64,000 bases of DNA from Mesorhizobium ciceri WSM4083 (GTDB lineage: Bacteria > Pseudomonadota > Alphaproteobacteria > Rhizobiales > Rhizobiaceae): assembly GCF_000519305.1 (NCBI RefSeq), contig NZ_KI912610.1, positions 186,183 through 250,182 of the forward strand, in the 5' to 3' direction. Numbering within the stretch: the first letter of the stretch is position 1; every line of letters starts with the position of its first letter. The notes beneath the pieces are model-generated. The model was not told the origin of the DNA, made no database searches, and saw nothing but the letters and a program-made list of their open reading frames with translations. A program made the translations under genes and the position numbers. This document shows positions 24,022 through 33,018 of this stretch, piece after piece.

Positions 24022-24770
24022 GGCACTTCTCCCCTATCGACGCCGAGCGACTGCCCGGTGATGTTGGCCGCGAGATCCGACGCCAGGAACAGATAGGTGC
24101 CGGCCATGTCGGCCGGCTCCATCAGGCCAGGCAGGGCCTGCGCGCCGACGATGTCTTCAAGCAACGCTGCTTCGCTGACCGCGCCTTGTTCGGCCATGCG
24201 GCCAAGCGAGCGCATCGATGCCTCCGTGCGGACCCATCCGGGACAGACTGCATTGACGCGGATGCCTCTCGATCCAAGTTCCTTGGCCCAGGTTTTCGTC
24301 AGGCCGATGATGGCGTGCTTGGAGGCGACATAGGCGCCGAACCGCGCTTCGGCGACGCGGCCCCAGATCGATGCGGTGTTGATGATCGAAGCGCCGGCCT
24401 GCATGCGCGGCAAGGCGCGCGCGGTGACCAGCGCCGTGCCGATGATGTTGATCTCGATGATGCGCCGGAAGGCGGCTTCGGCCTCGTCGCTGCTGTCAGT
24501 GATCGGCGTCATCAGCTCGAGGCCGGCATTGTTGATGAGCACGTCGATCCGGGAGATCGGTTCGAGTGCCGCCCCGACCGCCTCGCGGTCGGCGATGTCG
24601 GCCTCCGTGCCGGTGGCGCCCAAGTCATGGGCCCGTTCATGCACGGCCGCGTCGTTGGCAATAAGGTGCAGGCTGGCGCCGGCCTGGGCGAAGCCCTTGG
24701 CGATGCCGAGCCCGATGCCGCGGCTGGCCCCGGTGATCACGACGGTCTTTCCGCAAAAGGAGAGGCTCAT
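24015..24770 (-). CDS. SDR family oxidoreductase (first in operon)
   Basis: The 251-aa SDR has VITGASRGIGLGIAKG, DVLINNAGLE, an active-site serine in NTASIWG and the catalytic YVASKHAI, then GNITGQSLGVDRGE-type C-terminus. It overlaps the ABC ATPase gene by 4 nt and the next SDR by 7 nt. The two SDRs differ through most of their length, so they are not recent duplicates and may act on successive intermediates. Confidence 0.9.
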   Translation of the reverse strand: MSLSFCGKTVVITGASRGIGLGIAKGFAQAGASLHLIANDAAVHERAHDLGATGTEADIADREAVGAALEPISRIDVLINNAGLELMTPITDSSDEAEAAFRRIIEINIIGTALVTARALPRMQAGASIINTASIWGRVAEARFGAYVASKHAIIGLTKTWAKELGSRGIRVNAVCPGWVRTEASMRSLGRMAEQGAVSEAALLEDIVGAQALPGLMEPADMAGTYLFLASDLAANITGQSLGVDRGEVPW

Positions 24771-25537
24771 ACGGCCACTCCCGTTTCGTTGCGGATCAGA
24801 TGCAGGACCTTGTTGCGCAGCTCGAAGAATTTCTGGGTTTCCCGGATCTCCAGCGGCCGGTCCGGACCAAGCTCTGCCGCAACATCGATATCGGCGACGA
24901 TCGAAGCCGGACGGCGCGAGAACAGGATGATCCGGTCGGCGAGGAACACCGCCTCTTCCACGTCGTGGGTGACGAAGATGATGGTCTTTTCCTCGCGGAT
25001 CTGGATCTGCCGCAGCTCGACCTGAAGCCGCTCGCGCGTCAGCGCGTCGAGGGCGCCGAAGGGCTCGTCCATCAACAGCACGTCCGAGCCCGCGGCGAGC
25101 GTGCGGGCTATGGCCACGCGCTGGCGCATGCCTCCAGAGATACGGTTTGGATAGGAGTCGGCAAAGTCGGCGAGCCCGAACAGCTTGAGATAGTGGCTGA
25201 TACGCTCGGCTCTTTCGGTGGCGCCGAGGTCCTTCCTGTAGCGCATGCCGAAAGCGATGTTGTTTTTGACCGTCAGCCAGGGAAACGACGAATAGGACTG
25301 GAACACCATGCCGCGCCGACGGTCCGGCCTGACGACCTTTTCCCCGCCAAGCAGGATCGAGCCCGAACTCGGTTCGTCGAGGCCGCCGACCATGCGCATC
25401 AGGGTGGTCTTGCCGCAGCCCGACGGGCCGAGGAAGACGACCAGCGAATTGCGGTCGAGGCCAAGGCTGGTCTTTCGCACCACATCGACGGGGCCGAAGG
25501 ACTTGGCCGTGCCGACGAATTGAACATATCCGGTCAT
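24767..25537 (-). CDS. ABC transporter ATP-binding protein, NitT/TauT type
   Basis: The 256-aa ATPase has Walker A GPSGCGKTT, Q-loop VFQSYSSFPWLTV, signature ISGGMRQRVAIAR, Walker B VLLMDEPFGALD and the switch histidine in VTHDVEEAV. The SGGMRQR signature and FPWLTV Q-loop are typical of the nitrate/sulfonate/taurine-type importer ATPases. The start is 25537; the frame extends to 25603 but overlaps the permease gene without a good site. It powers uptake together with the permease and binding protein upstream. Confidence 0.93.
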   Translation of the reverse strand: MTGYVQFVGTAKSFGPVDVVRKTSLGLDRNSLVVFLGPSGCGKTTLMRMVGGLDEPSSGSILLGGEKVVRPDRRRGMVFQSYSSFPWLTVKNNIAFGMRYRKDLGATERAERISHYLKLFGLADFADSYPNRISGGMRQRVAIARTLAAGSDVLLMDEPFGALDALTRERLQVELRQIQIREEKTIIFVTHDVEEAVFLADRIILFSRRPASIVADIDVAAELGPDRPLEIRETQKFFELRNKVLHLIRNETGVAV

Positions 25538-25547
25538 GTCATGCTCC

Positions 25548-26330
25548 TCACAGATACCGGAACAGCCGGCGGTGAAGCAGGCGCAAAAGCTGGTCGGTGA
25601 CAAGGCCGATCAGGCCGATGACGACGACGCCGGCCATGACCTCCGGTGTCTTGACGAAGCGCCGGGCCGTCCAGATCACATAGCCGATGCCGGAATCGGC
25701 GGCGACGATCTCGGCGATGATCAGATAGGTCCAGCACCAGCCAAGCGTGATGCGCAGATTGTCGAGCAGCGTCGGCCCCATCCAGCGCAGGGCGACGTCG
25801 ATCATGACCTGCCTCGAATTGGCGCCGACGGTGCGGGCGACCTCGACGAACTCCTGCGGCACGCGCCGCATGTCGTCGGCGACAAGCAGAACGAGCTGGA
25901 AGAACGTGCCCAGCCAGAGCAGGAAGATCTTGGTCTCCTCGCCGACGCCGAACCAGATAATGGACAGCGGCACCAGTGCGGGGACCGGCAGATAGCGGAT
26001 GAAATCGATCATCGGCTCGAGGGCGGCGCCGACGATCCGGTAGCTGCTCATCATGATGCCGATCGGGACCGCCATGACGGCGGCAAGCAGGAACGCGATC
26101 CAGACACGGGTGGTCGAGACCGCGACGTGCCAGAGCAGGTTCTGCTCGGTCAGCATCGTCCACAGCGCGATGACGACGCGGCTCGGCGACGGCAGGAACT
26201 GCGGCGCAATGATGCCCGCGCGCGCCGCCAGCTCCCACAGGGCAACGACGAGCACAGCCGCGGCGACACTGACGGCAAACTCCAGCATCGGCGATGCGCG
26301 ACCGCGGAAGACAAACAGGCTGCTGAACAA
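25548..26330 (-). CDS. ABC transporter permease, NitT/TauT type
   Basis: The 260-aa inner-membrane protein has six predicted helices and the BPD_transp_1 coupling loop with EFVEVARTVGANSRQ...ALRWMGPTLLDNLR. The segment DFIRYLPVPALVPLSIIWFGVGEETKIFL is the standard SsuC/TauC signature. The start is a TTG at 26330 with GGGGA 8 nt upstream; an ATG at 26288 would remove 14 residues and has no such site. Confidence 0.9.
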   Translation of the reverse strand: MFSSLFVFRGRASPMLEFAVSVAAAVLVVALWELAARAGIIAPQFLPSPSRVVIALWTMLTEQNLLWHVAVSTTRVWIAFLLAAVMAVPIGIMMSSYRIVGAALEPMIDFIRYLPVPALVPLSIIWFGVGEETKIFLLWLGTFFQLVLLVADDMRRVPQEFVEVARTVGANSRQVMIDVALRWMGPTLLDNLRITLGWCWTYLIIAEIVAADSGIGYVIWTARRFVKTPEVMAGVVVIGLIGLVTDQLLRLLHRRLFRYL

Positions 26331-26432
26331 ATCACTATCCCCGGATGATCGAAAGAACGGCCGTCACCGGCGCGAGCCGGAATAACCCTGCCGACAGCCG
26401 CCAAGAGGCTGCCGGCCCGGCCGTGCGAACCG

Positions 26433-27425
26433 CTATTTCGCCGGAATCTTGTTGATCGCCGAATTGTCGATCTGGTCGGCCGCCACCAGCCTGTTGTCGG
26501 CGGCACCGTTCTCCAGGTTAAGATCCATCACCGTGTCGAATATCCCGTGCAGCGTGCCTTTTTCTCCCGGCTTGCCCATATAGGCCAGGGATTCTGCAAG
26601 CGTCGTGTAGGACAGGCTGGAGTTGACGATGTCGGTCACTTCGGCAGGCGTCAGGCCGAAATGCTTGGACGCCATGTCGGCGAATTTTTCCGGCTCGGCC
26701 TTGATGAAGTCGACCGCCTCGTAGATGCAGCCGAGGAATTTTGCGTATTTGTCGGGGCTCGCCTTGAAGTCGTCGTTGCGGGCGATGATCGCGTCGATGA
26801 TGATGCCGCGATGATCCTTGGACGAGATCAGCATGCGGGCACCGGTGCGGGTCGAGGCCTTCAGCGCCTGCGACATGAACGGTTCGTAGGTCGCGATCGC
26901 GGCGATCGATTCATCGACGAAAACCGCGCCCGTATCGGCTGTCGCGATGTCCTTGATCTGAAGATCCTTCAGCGACAGGCCGGCCTGCTTCAGCTCCATC
27001 TGCAGCAGCAGGCGCGAAGGAATGTTGGGCTCGGCCGCGACGACCTTGCCCTTGAGATCGGCAACCGACTTGATCTTGTCATCCGTGATGACGCCGTCGC
27101 CGCCGACGGATTCGTCGATCGTGCCGATGATGATGCCGGGCGTCGAAGCATCGCGCGGGCGGCCCTGATATTCGCCGACCGAGCGCATCTGCATCTCGAT
27201 GTCGCCGCGCGCCATCGCCGCCATGACGTTGGTCAGGTCGTCCTCGAACTTGATGCTGACGTCGAGGCCCTTGGCGGTGAAGCAGCCAAGGTCGCTGGCG
27301 ATATGGACAGGCGCAAATCCCAGCCATGTCGGCGCCAGGATGCGGATCTGGTCGGCGCTGAGGGCGAGCTGCGAACTGGCGAGCAGCAGGGCTGCGGACA
27401 AGGCGGTGCCGAGTAACGGTTTCAT
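26433..27425 (-). CDS. ABC transporter substrate-binding protein, NitT/TauT type
   Basis: The 330-aa periplasmic protein has a signal peptide (LLGTALSAALLLASSQLALSAD). Its two-lobe SsuA/THI5-like fold is marked by GFAPVHIASDLGCFTAKGLDVSIKFED, DKIKSVADLKGKVVAAEPN and AIATYEPFMSQALK. It binds the ligand for the importer. The ligand cannot be read from sequence; the downstream creatininase and ureohydrolase suggest a guanidino or cyclic-amide compound. It is the first gene of the operon and is divergent from the LysR gene. Confidence 0.9.
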   Translation of the reverse strand: MKPLLGTALSAALLLASSQLALSADQIRILAPTWLGFAPVHIASDLGCFTAKGLDVSIKFEDDLTNVMAAMARGDIEMQMRSVGEYQGRPRDASTPGIIIGTIDESVGGDGVITDDKIKSVADLKGKVVAAEPNIPSRLLLQMELKQAGLSLKDLQIKDIATADTGAVFVDESIAAIATYEPFMSQALKASTRTGARMLISSKDHRGIIIDAIIARNDDFKASPDKYAKFLGCIYEAVDFIKAEPEKFADMASKHFGLTPAEVTDIVNSSLSYTTLAESLAYMGKPGEKGTLHGIFDTVMDLNLENGAADNRLVAADQIDNSAINKIPAK

Positions 27426-27491
27426 GATTGTTCCCCAATTTTGTTCCGTACAGGCTCGCGATTTCTGACATTGATGTAAATGAGTTTATTT

Positions 27492-27527
27492 AGAACGATA
27501 CATCGAATAATATCGATGTATCGTTCT
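27492..27527. promoter_or_regulatory. Perfect 15-bp inverted repeat, LysR-type operator candidate
   Basis: Arms AGAACGATACATCGA and TCGATGTATCGTTCT are exact reverse complements around the 6-nt spacer ATAATA. Each arm also contains the smaller dyad CGAT-NN-ATCG. The site ends 21 bp before the LysR start codon and 66 bp before the divergent binding-protein gene, as expected for a shared operator that also controls its own regulator. Confidence 0.8.
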
Positions 27528-27548
27528 GGGCATCATGGGGGACTGGGC

Positions 27549-28454
27549 ATGCGCCGGCTGGACAACATCGACATCCGCCTGCTGCGGGTTTTCGTGGCGC
27601 TGGCCGATTCAGGCGGGTTCGCCGCCGCCCAAATCACGCTCAACCTGTCGCAGCCGACGCTGAGCACGCATCTGGCGGAACTGGAGAAACGCATCGGTGC
27701 GCAGCTCTGCCATCGCGGGCGCAAGCAATTCCGCCTGACCGAGGTTGGACAGGCAACCTACGATGCGGCGCAGAAGCTGTTCCGCGACCTTGACGATTTC
27801 GGACATCGCATCAATGCAGCCAGCGGCAGCCTGTCGGGCCGCTTGCGGGTCGGCACGTCGGATGGGGTCTTCACCAGTGGCGAACTGGGTATCCAGCACG
27901 CCCTCAGCCGCTTCATGGGCCCGGATTCCGACGTCTTCATCGACCTTTCGGTGGGCACGCCGTCCGAACTCGAGCAACAAGTCGCCGATGGCGGCCGCGA
28001 CGTTGTCATCGGGCCGCTGTCGCAGAAAGCGCCTGGGGTCGTCTATCGCGACTATTGCGGCGAACCGCATCTTCTCTATTGCGGCCGTCGGCACCCGCTC
28101 TTTGCGATGCCCGATTCAAGGATCGACCAAGGCGCCGTCGACGCTGCGCGGTTCTCGGTGCGCAGCTATCGCCATTTCGACGACCTCTACCTTGTCGGCC
28201 ATCCCAGGGCGAGTGCATCGGTCGTTCACATGGAGGCGCAGTTGATGCTGATCCTGTCGGGCAATTTCATCGGCTTTCTGCCGTGCCATTTTGCCGATCC
28301 CTGGGTCGCGGCCGGAGACATGCGGGCCATCAAGCCAAGGGCCTATTCGTTCAGTTCCATACACCGCGTCGCCTATCGCAAGACCGACGCGCAGCGCTCG
28401 CTTGTTCAGGCGTTTCTCGGTGCATTGTTCGATGCAACGCCCGTGGCCGGATAG
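27549..28454 (+). CDS. LysR-family transcriptional regulator
   Basis: The 301-aa protein starts with the LysR helix-turn-helix (LRVFVALADSGGFAAAQITLNLSQPTLSTHLAELEKRIGAQL) and has a C-terminal effector-binding domain. The ATG at 27549 has GGGGGA upstream and clears the inverted repeat; the in-frame ATGs at 27516 and 27480 overlap or precede the operator and are less likely. Divergent orientation indicates it controls the transporter-creatininase operon; the inducer is probably a pathway compound (inference). Confidence 0.92.
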   Translation: MRRLDNIDIRLLRVFVALADSGGFAAAQITLNLSQPTLSTHLAELEKRIGAQLCHRGRKQFRLTEVGQATYDAAQKLFRDLDDFGHRINAASGSLSGRLRVGTSDGVFTSGELGIQHALSRFMGPDSDVFIDLSVGTPSELEQQVADGGRDVVIGPLSQKAPGVVYRDYCGEPHLLYCGRRHPLFAMPDSRIDQGAVDAARFSVRSYRHFDDLYLVGHPRASASVVHMEAQLMLILSGNFIGFLPCHFADPWVAAGDMRAIKPRAYSFSSIHRVAYRKTDAQRSLVQAFLGALFDATPVAG

Positions 28455-28483
28455 GGCGATATGCAAGCGCGCCCCGGCGACGA

Positions 28484-29089
28484 TCACAAAGGGGTTTGCA
28501 GGGCCTGCAATGACCGCGTCATGTTTTCCCTGGCCTGCGGTTCGCAGCGCTGGCGAAACTCTTGCGTGTGGAAGATGTGCGGGCGGGCGAGGAAGTTCTT
28601 CAAGACCGCACTGCGTCCGGCTCGCCACATCGGCTCCTCCACCCAGTGATACTCGCGCCGCACGGCGCGCTCATAGGCGGCGAAGTCGTCCGGCGCGGCT
28701 CCCAGGATCGACAGGTCCATATCCAGAAAAAGACTTGCGTCCCGTGTGGCGGTCGCGTCGTCGAACGGTGGCACCTGGTGCGTGGCGGTGGCGACGATCA
28801 TTGCCGAGATGCGGCCAAGACGTGAAGGATCCGCGCGGCCCGCCAGCTTTTTTTCGGCAAGGGCAGCACTTTGCGCCTCATTGTCCTTGGCCTTGCTGTC
28901 ATAGATGGCATCATGGAACCAGATCGCCGCTTCGATCGCCTCGGGGTCGCCGAGCAATCCTCGATAGTCGCCAGCGAGTGCCAGCATCGCCTCGATATGG
29001 GCAAGGTTGTGGTAGTGGCGGCCCTGTGCCCGGTAGAGCGCTGAGAGCTCGCTTTTCAGCGCGTCGTCGATCAAGGGTTCGTTTTCCAT
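28484..29089 (-). CDS. HD-domain metal-dependent phosphohydrolase-like protein
   Basis: The 201-aa protein has the motif HYHNLAHIEAML followed by IWFHDAIYDSKAKDNE, the HD-superfamily metal site found in the predicted phosphohydrolases of COG4339. A further IVATATHQVPPF and DMDLSILG supply the later metal ligands. The substrate is not known. It is encoded between the LysR and cysE genes, alone on the minus strand. Confidence 0.88.
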   Translation of the reverse strand: MENEPLIDDALKSELSALYRAQGRHYHNLAHIEAMLALAGDYRGLLGDPEAIEAAIWFHDAIYDSKAKDNEAQSAALAEKKLAGRADPSRLGRISAMIVATATHQVPPFDDATATRDASLFLDMDLSILGAAPDDFAAYERAVRREYHWVEEPMWRAGRSAVLKNFLARPHIFHTQEFRQRCEPQARENMTRSLQALQTPL

Positions 29090-29236
29090 GGCTGCTTGAA
29101 TTCCCGCGAACCAAATCCATTTGACAAAGCACTAAGGAAAATTGAGTTCAATCGTGCTATCATCTGGCTTATATGTGCGGCCAGGCAACAGGCAAGCACA
29201 ACAGGCAAGCCAGGCAGGACGCAGGACGAGACGGCG

Positions 29237-30085
29237 ATGAACAGCATCAGCATTTCCCGACACAGCGCATTGAAGCCGGTCGATCCGATCTGGCGTTCGA
29301 TCCGCGACGAGGCCATGGAGGCTGTCAACCGCGATCCGCTGCTCGCTGCATTCCTCTATTCGACCATCCTCAACCAGGACAGCCTGGAAGAAGCAGTCAT
29401 TCATCGGCTGGCCGAGCGGCTGGCGCACCAGGACATCGGCTCCGATCTCATCCGCCAGACGTTCAAGTCCATGCTGGCAGACGACAAGGAGTGGCCGACG
29501 ACGGTGCGTGTCGACATCCAGGCCTATTACGATCGCGATCCGGCCTGCGACCGCTTCATCATGCCTGTGCTCTATTTCAAGGGCTTCCACGCCATCCAGA
29601 CCCATCGGCTGGCGCATTGGCTGTGGAACCAGGGGCGCAAGGATTTCGCGCTCTATCTGCAGAGCCGCTCGTCCTCGGTCTTCCAGACCGACATCAACCC
29701 GGCCGCCCGCATCGGCAAGGGTATCTTCATCGACCACGCCACCGGCCTCGTGGTCGGCGAGACCGCGGTCATCGAGGACGATGTGTCGATCCTGCATGGC
29801 GTGACGCTGGGCGGCACCGGCAAGGCCGGCGGCGACCGCCACCCCAAGATCCGCTACGGCGTGCTGATCGGTGCCGGCGCCAAGATCCTCGGTAACATCG
29901 AAATCGGCCATTGCTCGAAGATAGCGGCCGGCTCGGTGGTGCTGTCGCCAGTGCCGCACAACAAGACGGTTGCCGGCGTGCCGGCCCGTGTCGTCGGTGA
30001 GACCGGCTGTGATCAGCCGTCGCGCCAGATGGACCAGCTTCTGCCGTCGCAGACGATGGATCAGGTCGTCAGTTTCGACATCTGA
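29237..30085 (+). CDS. cysE: Serine O-acetyltransferase
   Basis: The 282-aa enzyme acetylates serine with acetyl-CoA, the first step of cysteine synthesis. The N-terminal alpha domain (PIWRSIRDEAMEAVNRDPLL) is followed by the left-handed hexapeptide repeat domain with DHATGLVVGETAV, SILHGVTLGGTG and RHPKIRYGVLIGAGAKILGNI. FKGFHAIQTHRLAHWLW is the CysE catalytic helix. The start at 29237 has a GGACGAG site; an upstream TTG/ATG frame to 29096 gives no homologous sequence. Confidence 0.95.
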   Translation: MNSISISRHSALKPVDPIWRSIRDEAMEAVNRDPLLAAFLYSTILNQDSLEEAVIHRLAERLAHQDIGSDLIRQTFKSMLADDKEWPTTVRVDIQAYYDRDPACDRFIMPVLYFKGFHAIQTHRLAHWLWNQGRKDFALYLQSRSSSVFQTDINPAARIGKGIFIDHATGLVVGETAVIEDDVSILHGVTLGGTGKAGGDRHPKIRYGVLIGAGAKILGNIEIGHCSKIAAGSVVLSPVPHNKTVAGVPARVVGETGCDQPSRQMDQLLPSQTMDQVVSFDI

Positions 30086-30236
30086 TTTTCACGGCGCCGT
30101 CGTCTGCTGCCGGATTCCGGCCGCGGGCAGGAGCGGGCGGTTGTCTCGCCTTATCAGGCCGCTTGCCTTTACATCGCCATTGTCGACGTGCCAGAAGCGC
30201 GTTCGAACGAGCAAGCCCGATGATCGGAGAAGACTG

Positions 30237-30440
30237 TTGAAGCCGGACGAAATCAGAAAGCTGGACGCCTATTTCAAGCGCGTCTTCCAGAACCCCAAGC
30301 TCGAGGTCAAGGCGCGGCCGCGCAAGGACGATTCGGCCGAGGTCTATGTCGGCGACGAATTCCTCGGCATCGTCTTCAAGGACGAGGACGACGGCGACTA
30401 CAATTTTTCGATGGCGATTCTCGACATCGATCTGGCCTGA
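30237..30440 (+). CDS. DUF3126 family protein, 67 aa
   Basis: This small protein starts with TTG at 30237, behind GGAGAAG. It reads KPDEIRKLDAYFKRVFQNP, then ARPRKDDSAEVYVGDEFLGIVF and DYNFSMAILDIDL, which covers the whole DUF3126 domain. The long in-frame extension to 29970 overlaps cysE and is not coding. Function unknown; it follows cysE in many alphaproteobacteria, as here. Confidence 0.88.
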   Translation: MKPDEIRKLDAYFKRVFQNPKLEVKARPRKDDSAEVYVGDEFLGIVFKDEDDGDYNFSMAILDIDLA

Positions 30441-30503
30441 GCCAGCAAATCTTGCGGTCGGTCGGCTCCATGCGGCCGGCCAGCCGGTTCCCTTGAAGCG
30501 TTC

Positions 30504-31229
30504 TTAGCGTCCCGCCTTCAGAACGCGCCCGGCTTCAGTGACGATTGCCGCGTCGAGCGCCTGCCAATCGCCCAAAAGCTCCCTTGGGAAGCGATAGGTG
30601 AGGCTGAGTTCGTCGCCGACCTGAATGTCGCGCTCGCAAGGCGCCAGCGATTGCTCGGCACTCGGCCCGCTCAGGCAACGGGCCACGAACGGCTCCTTGC
30701 CGGGGCGATTGCCGACAACCAGCACCTCGTTCAGATAGCCTGATTTCTCGTTGAAACCATAGATCATCGTGCCGCCAGGCCCGGCAATGCCGGGTCGGGT
30801 GATCAACGCGCTGTAGATCGGCGTGAAGCGGCCACTCATGTCACGCGACATCATCTGCTGTTCGAAGGACAGGAAGACGATGTTCTTGACTGTGCCCGTG
30901 TGGTTGAAATCGTCACGCGCGGCCTCGCTGTAGCCGTCCATCTGGGGATAGCGCAAATAGAGGTCGAGCCGCGAGGCGATGCCGTCGCGCCGGGCCTGGG
31001 CGAAACGGATGGCGTTGGCCGGGACAGCGATGACATTGTTGCCGATCACCACCTGGTGGACCGTTGCGTCGTCGGTGTATCCGGCCATGGCGATCGAGTG
31101 GCCGAACCATTTGCCGCCAAGGCTGATCGCCACCGACAACAGGGCGAGCGCCGCGAACCCGTAGAGCACCCGCTTCATCAGCGTGGAATCGACCACGGTA
31201 AGTTCGTTGGCGAGCGCTGCCTGCTTCAT
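30504..31229 (-). CDS. Hypothetical membrane-anchored protein, 241 aa
   Basis: After a short cytoplasmic head there is one transmembrane helix (about residues 19-38, VLYGFAALALLSVAISLGGKW), followed by a periplasmic domain of about 200 residues. I recognise no family; visible features include DATVHQVVIGNNVIAVPANAIRF and a pair of cysteines (ARCLSG, LAPCERD) that might form a disulfide. The start at 31229 has GAGGACTGAG upstream. Confidence 0.75.
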   Translation of the reverse strand: MKQAALANELTVVDSTLMKRVLYGFAALALLSVAISLGGKWFGHSIAMAGYTDDATVHQVVIGNNVIAVPANAIRFAQARRDGIASRLDLYLRYPQMDGYSEAARDDFNHTGTVKNIVFLSFEQQMMSRDMSGRFTPIYSALITRPGIAGPGGTMIYGFNEKSGYLNEVLVVGNRPGKEPFVARCLSGPSAEQSLAPCERDIQVGDELSLTYRFPRELLGDWQALDAAIVTEAGRVLKAGR

Positions 31230-31354
31230 CTCAGTCCTCGGATCCCGGGCGGCCCGTCCGCCTCCAGTGTCCCTGGGCGGCACACATCGCACGGCACGGC
31301 TCTTGCAGCCTGCATGGAACGACTGTGCAATTTCATGGTAAATGGAAAGTTAAG

Positions 31355-31696
31355 ATGGGACCACTGGAACTCACACTCTTTGCTTTTGTCGTCGGGTTGA
31401 CGGCCTGCGGGCTGGCCGGATCGGCCATGGAACTGGCGTCGGGCCGCAAGGTCGCCTTCACCGAACCCTATGTGTCGCCGTCACATGTCTTGCGCTCGCT
31501 CCTCGCCACGGCCTGTGCCGGACCCTTCATGCTGGTCAACGATGCCATCGATGCCCGGCGTCAGCGCCGCATTTCAAGGTTGGCGCTGATGTCCTGCGGC
31601 TGCACGGCAATTGCGTGGACCTTGGCGCTTGGCGTCGTCGTGCTTGCCATTGCCTCGTGGACGGTCCGTCTCCTAGGGTCCGAGCTGCCCGCTTGA
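31355..31696 (+). CDS. Small conserved-looking membrane protein, 113 aa
   Basis: The ATG at 31355 follows GGAAAG at a good distance. The protein has hydrophobic segments at both ends (LELTLFAFVVGLTACGLAGSAM and SCGCTAIAWTLALGVVVLAIASW) plus a middle one (SLLATACAGPFMLVNDAI) followed by the basic DARRQRR. No named family recognised. It lies 19 nt before the carbonic anhydrase-like gene, so they may be co-transcribed. Confidence 0.7.
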   Translation: MGPLELTLFAFVVGLTACGLAGSAMELASGRKVAFTEPYVSPSHVLRSLLATACAGPFMLVNDAIDARRQRRISRLALMSCGCTAIAWTLALGVVVLAIASWTVRLLGSELPA

Positions 31697-31715
31697 GACG
31701 ATTCGGAGACCAGAA

Positions 31716-32243
31716 ATGCCGCTTTATGCGATCGATGGAACAGAGCCCAGCTTCGCCGATGCGGACTCGAACTGGATCGCACCCGATGCGACGCTGATCG
31801 GCGACGTCAGGGTCGGACGCAATGCCGGCTTCTGGTTCGGCGCCGTCATCCGTGGCGACAATGAGCCCATCGTCATCGGCGCCGACACCAACGTGCAGGA
31901 ACATACGGTCATGCACACCGATCCCGGTTTCCCGCTGACGATCGGGGAAGGCTGCACGATCGGCCACCGCGCCTTGCTGCATGGCTGCACGATCGGCGAC
32001 AACAGCCTGATCGGCATGGGTGCCATCGTGCTGAACGGCGCGAAAATCGGCAGGAATTGCCTGGTCGGCGCCGGTGCGCTGGTCACCGAAGGCAAGGAAT
32101 TCCCGGACAATTCGCTGATCGTCGGTTCGCCCGCCAAGGCGATCAGGGAGCTGGACGACGCGGCCGTGGCCAGGTTGCGCGGCTCGGCGGCGCACTATGT
32201 CGCCAACGGCAAGCGCTTCAAGGCGGGGTTGAAGAAGGTCTGA
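31716..32243 (+). CDS. Gamma carbonic anhydrase family protein
   Basis: The 175-aa protein is a left-handed beta-helix built of hexapeptide repeats (VRVGRNAGFWFGAVIRGDNEPIVIGADTNVQEH). The three metal-binding histidines are in EHTVMHTD and IGHRALLHGC. It belongs to the YrdA/PaaY/CaiE-like group, some of which have carbonic anhydrase activity when oxidised. Cysteines in GEGCTIGH and LLHGCTIG are present. Activity is not certain. Confidence 0.92.
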   Translation: MPLYAIDGTEPSFADADSNWIAPDATLIGDVRVGRNAGFWFGAVIRGDNEPIVIGADTNVQEHTVMHTDPGFPLTIGEGCTIGHRALLHGCTIGDNSLIGMGAIVLNGAKIGRNCLVGAGALVTEGKEFPDNSLIVGSPAKAIRELDDAAVARLRGSAAHYVANGKRFKAGLKKV

Positions 32244-32287
32244 GGCCAGCCCGGCATTTGCTGGCGGTGGTTTCGTAGTGCCCCAAC

Positions 32288-32848
32288 TCACTGTCTGTCA
32301 GAGCCGCGCCCGGCCGTCGCATCGCGCAGCAATGAAGCACCGGCTTCAAAGCCAGCAATCTCGGCTTCCTCGATGGCTGTCCTGTAGTCATCGATGCGGG
32401 TTTCGAGCGCCGGGTCGGCGCCCGCCGCCAAAAGCAGGCGGATCGCATCGACACTGCCGATTGCCACCGAATAGTGAAGCGGCGTCCAATCGTTCACACC
32501 CCGCATGTTGGGGTCAGCACCGCCTTCGATCAATGCCCGCACTATGTCCAGCCTGTCGGCCCGGTCGGTGGACAGCGCCGCAATGATGGACGGAAACCCG
32601 CCGTGATCCTGATAATTCGGATCCGAGCCGGCACCCAGCAAGGTCGAGATGAAGCCGACGGGACTCCAATAGATCGCATATTCCAGCGGATGCCCGAGGC
32701 CGAGCTCGAACGGCATGCGTTCGTCGAACCAGCGGGAAGAGCCGCCCAACGCCATGCCGAGGCCCTCGAAGTCGCCGGCCTTGAAGGCATCGTCGATAGC
32801 CTTGAACAGGCGATGGCGCTCGCATCGATCTTCCGGGACTTCCGACAT
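32288..32848 (-). CDS. Ankyrin-repeat protein
   Basis: The 186-aa protein has ankyrin repeats with recognisable turns: HPLEYAIYWSPVGFISTLLGAGSDPNYQD, RLDIVRALIEGGADPNMRGVNDWTPLHYSV and SVDAIRLLLAAGADPAL. No signal peptide or enzymatic domain is present. It is probably a cytoplasmic protein-binding module; the partner is unknown. Confidence 0.85.
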   Translation of the reverse strand: MSEVPEDRCERHRLFKAIDDAFKAGDFEGLGMALGGSSRWFDERMPFELGLGHPLEYAIYWSPVGFISTLLGAGSDPNYQDHGGFPSIIAALSTDRADRLDIVRALIEGGADPNMRGVNDWTPLHYSVAIGSVDAIRLLLAAGADPALETRIDDYRTAIEEAEIAGFEAGASLLRDATAGRGSDRQ

Positions 32849-33018
32849 CGCTGTGATCCAGAAGGCGAAACCATCGGCCTATATGCCCCGATCCCCTGCG
32901 TGTGGAAAGGCGGTCGTCCGATGCGTCTAGCAGGTCGACGATGCGCACACCATTTCACGGATTGCTGATATAAGTCATCGCTGAATAATGATCTGCATCG
33001 CGGAGGTAGCTTTCCGGC

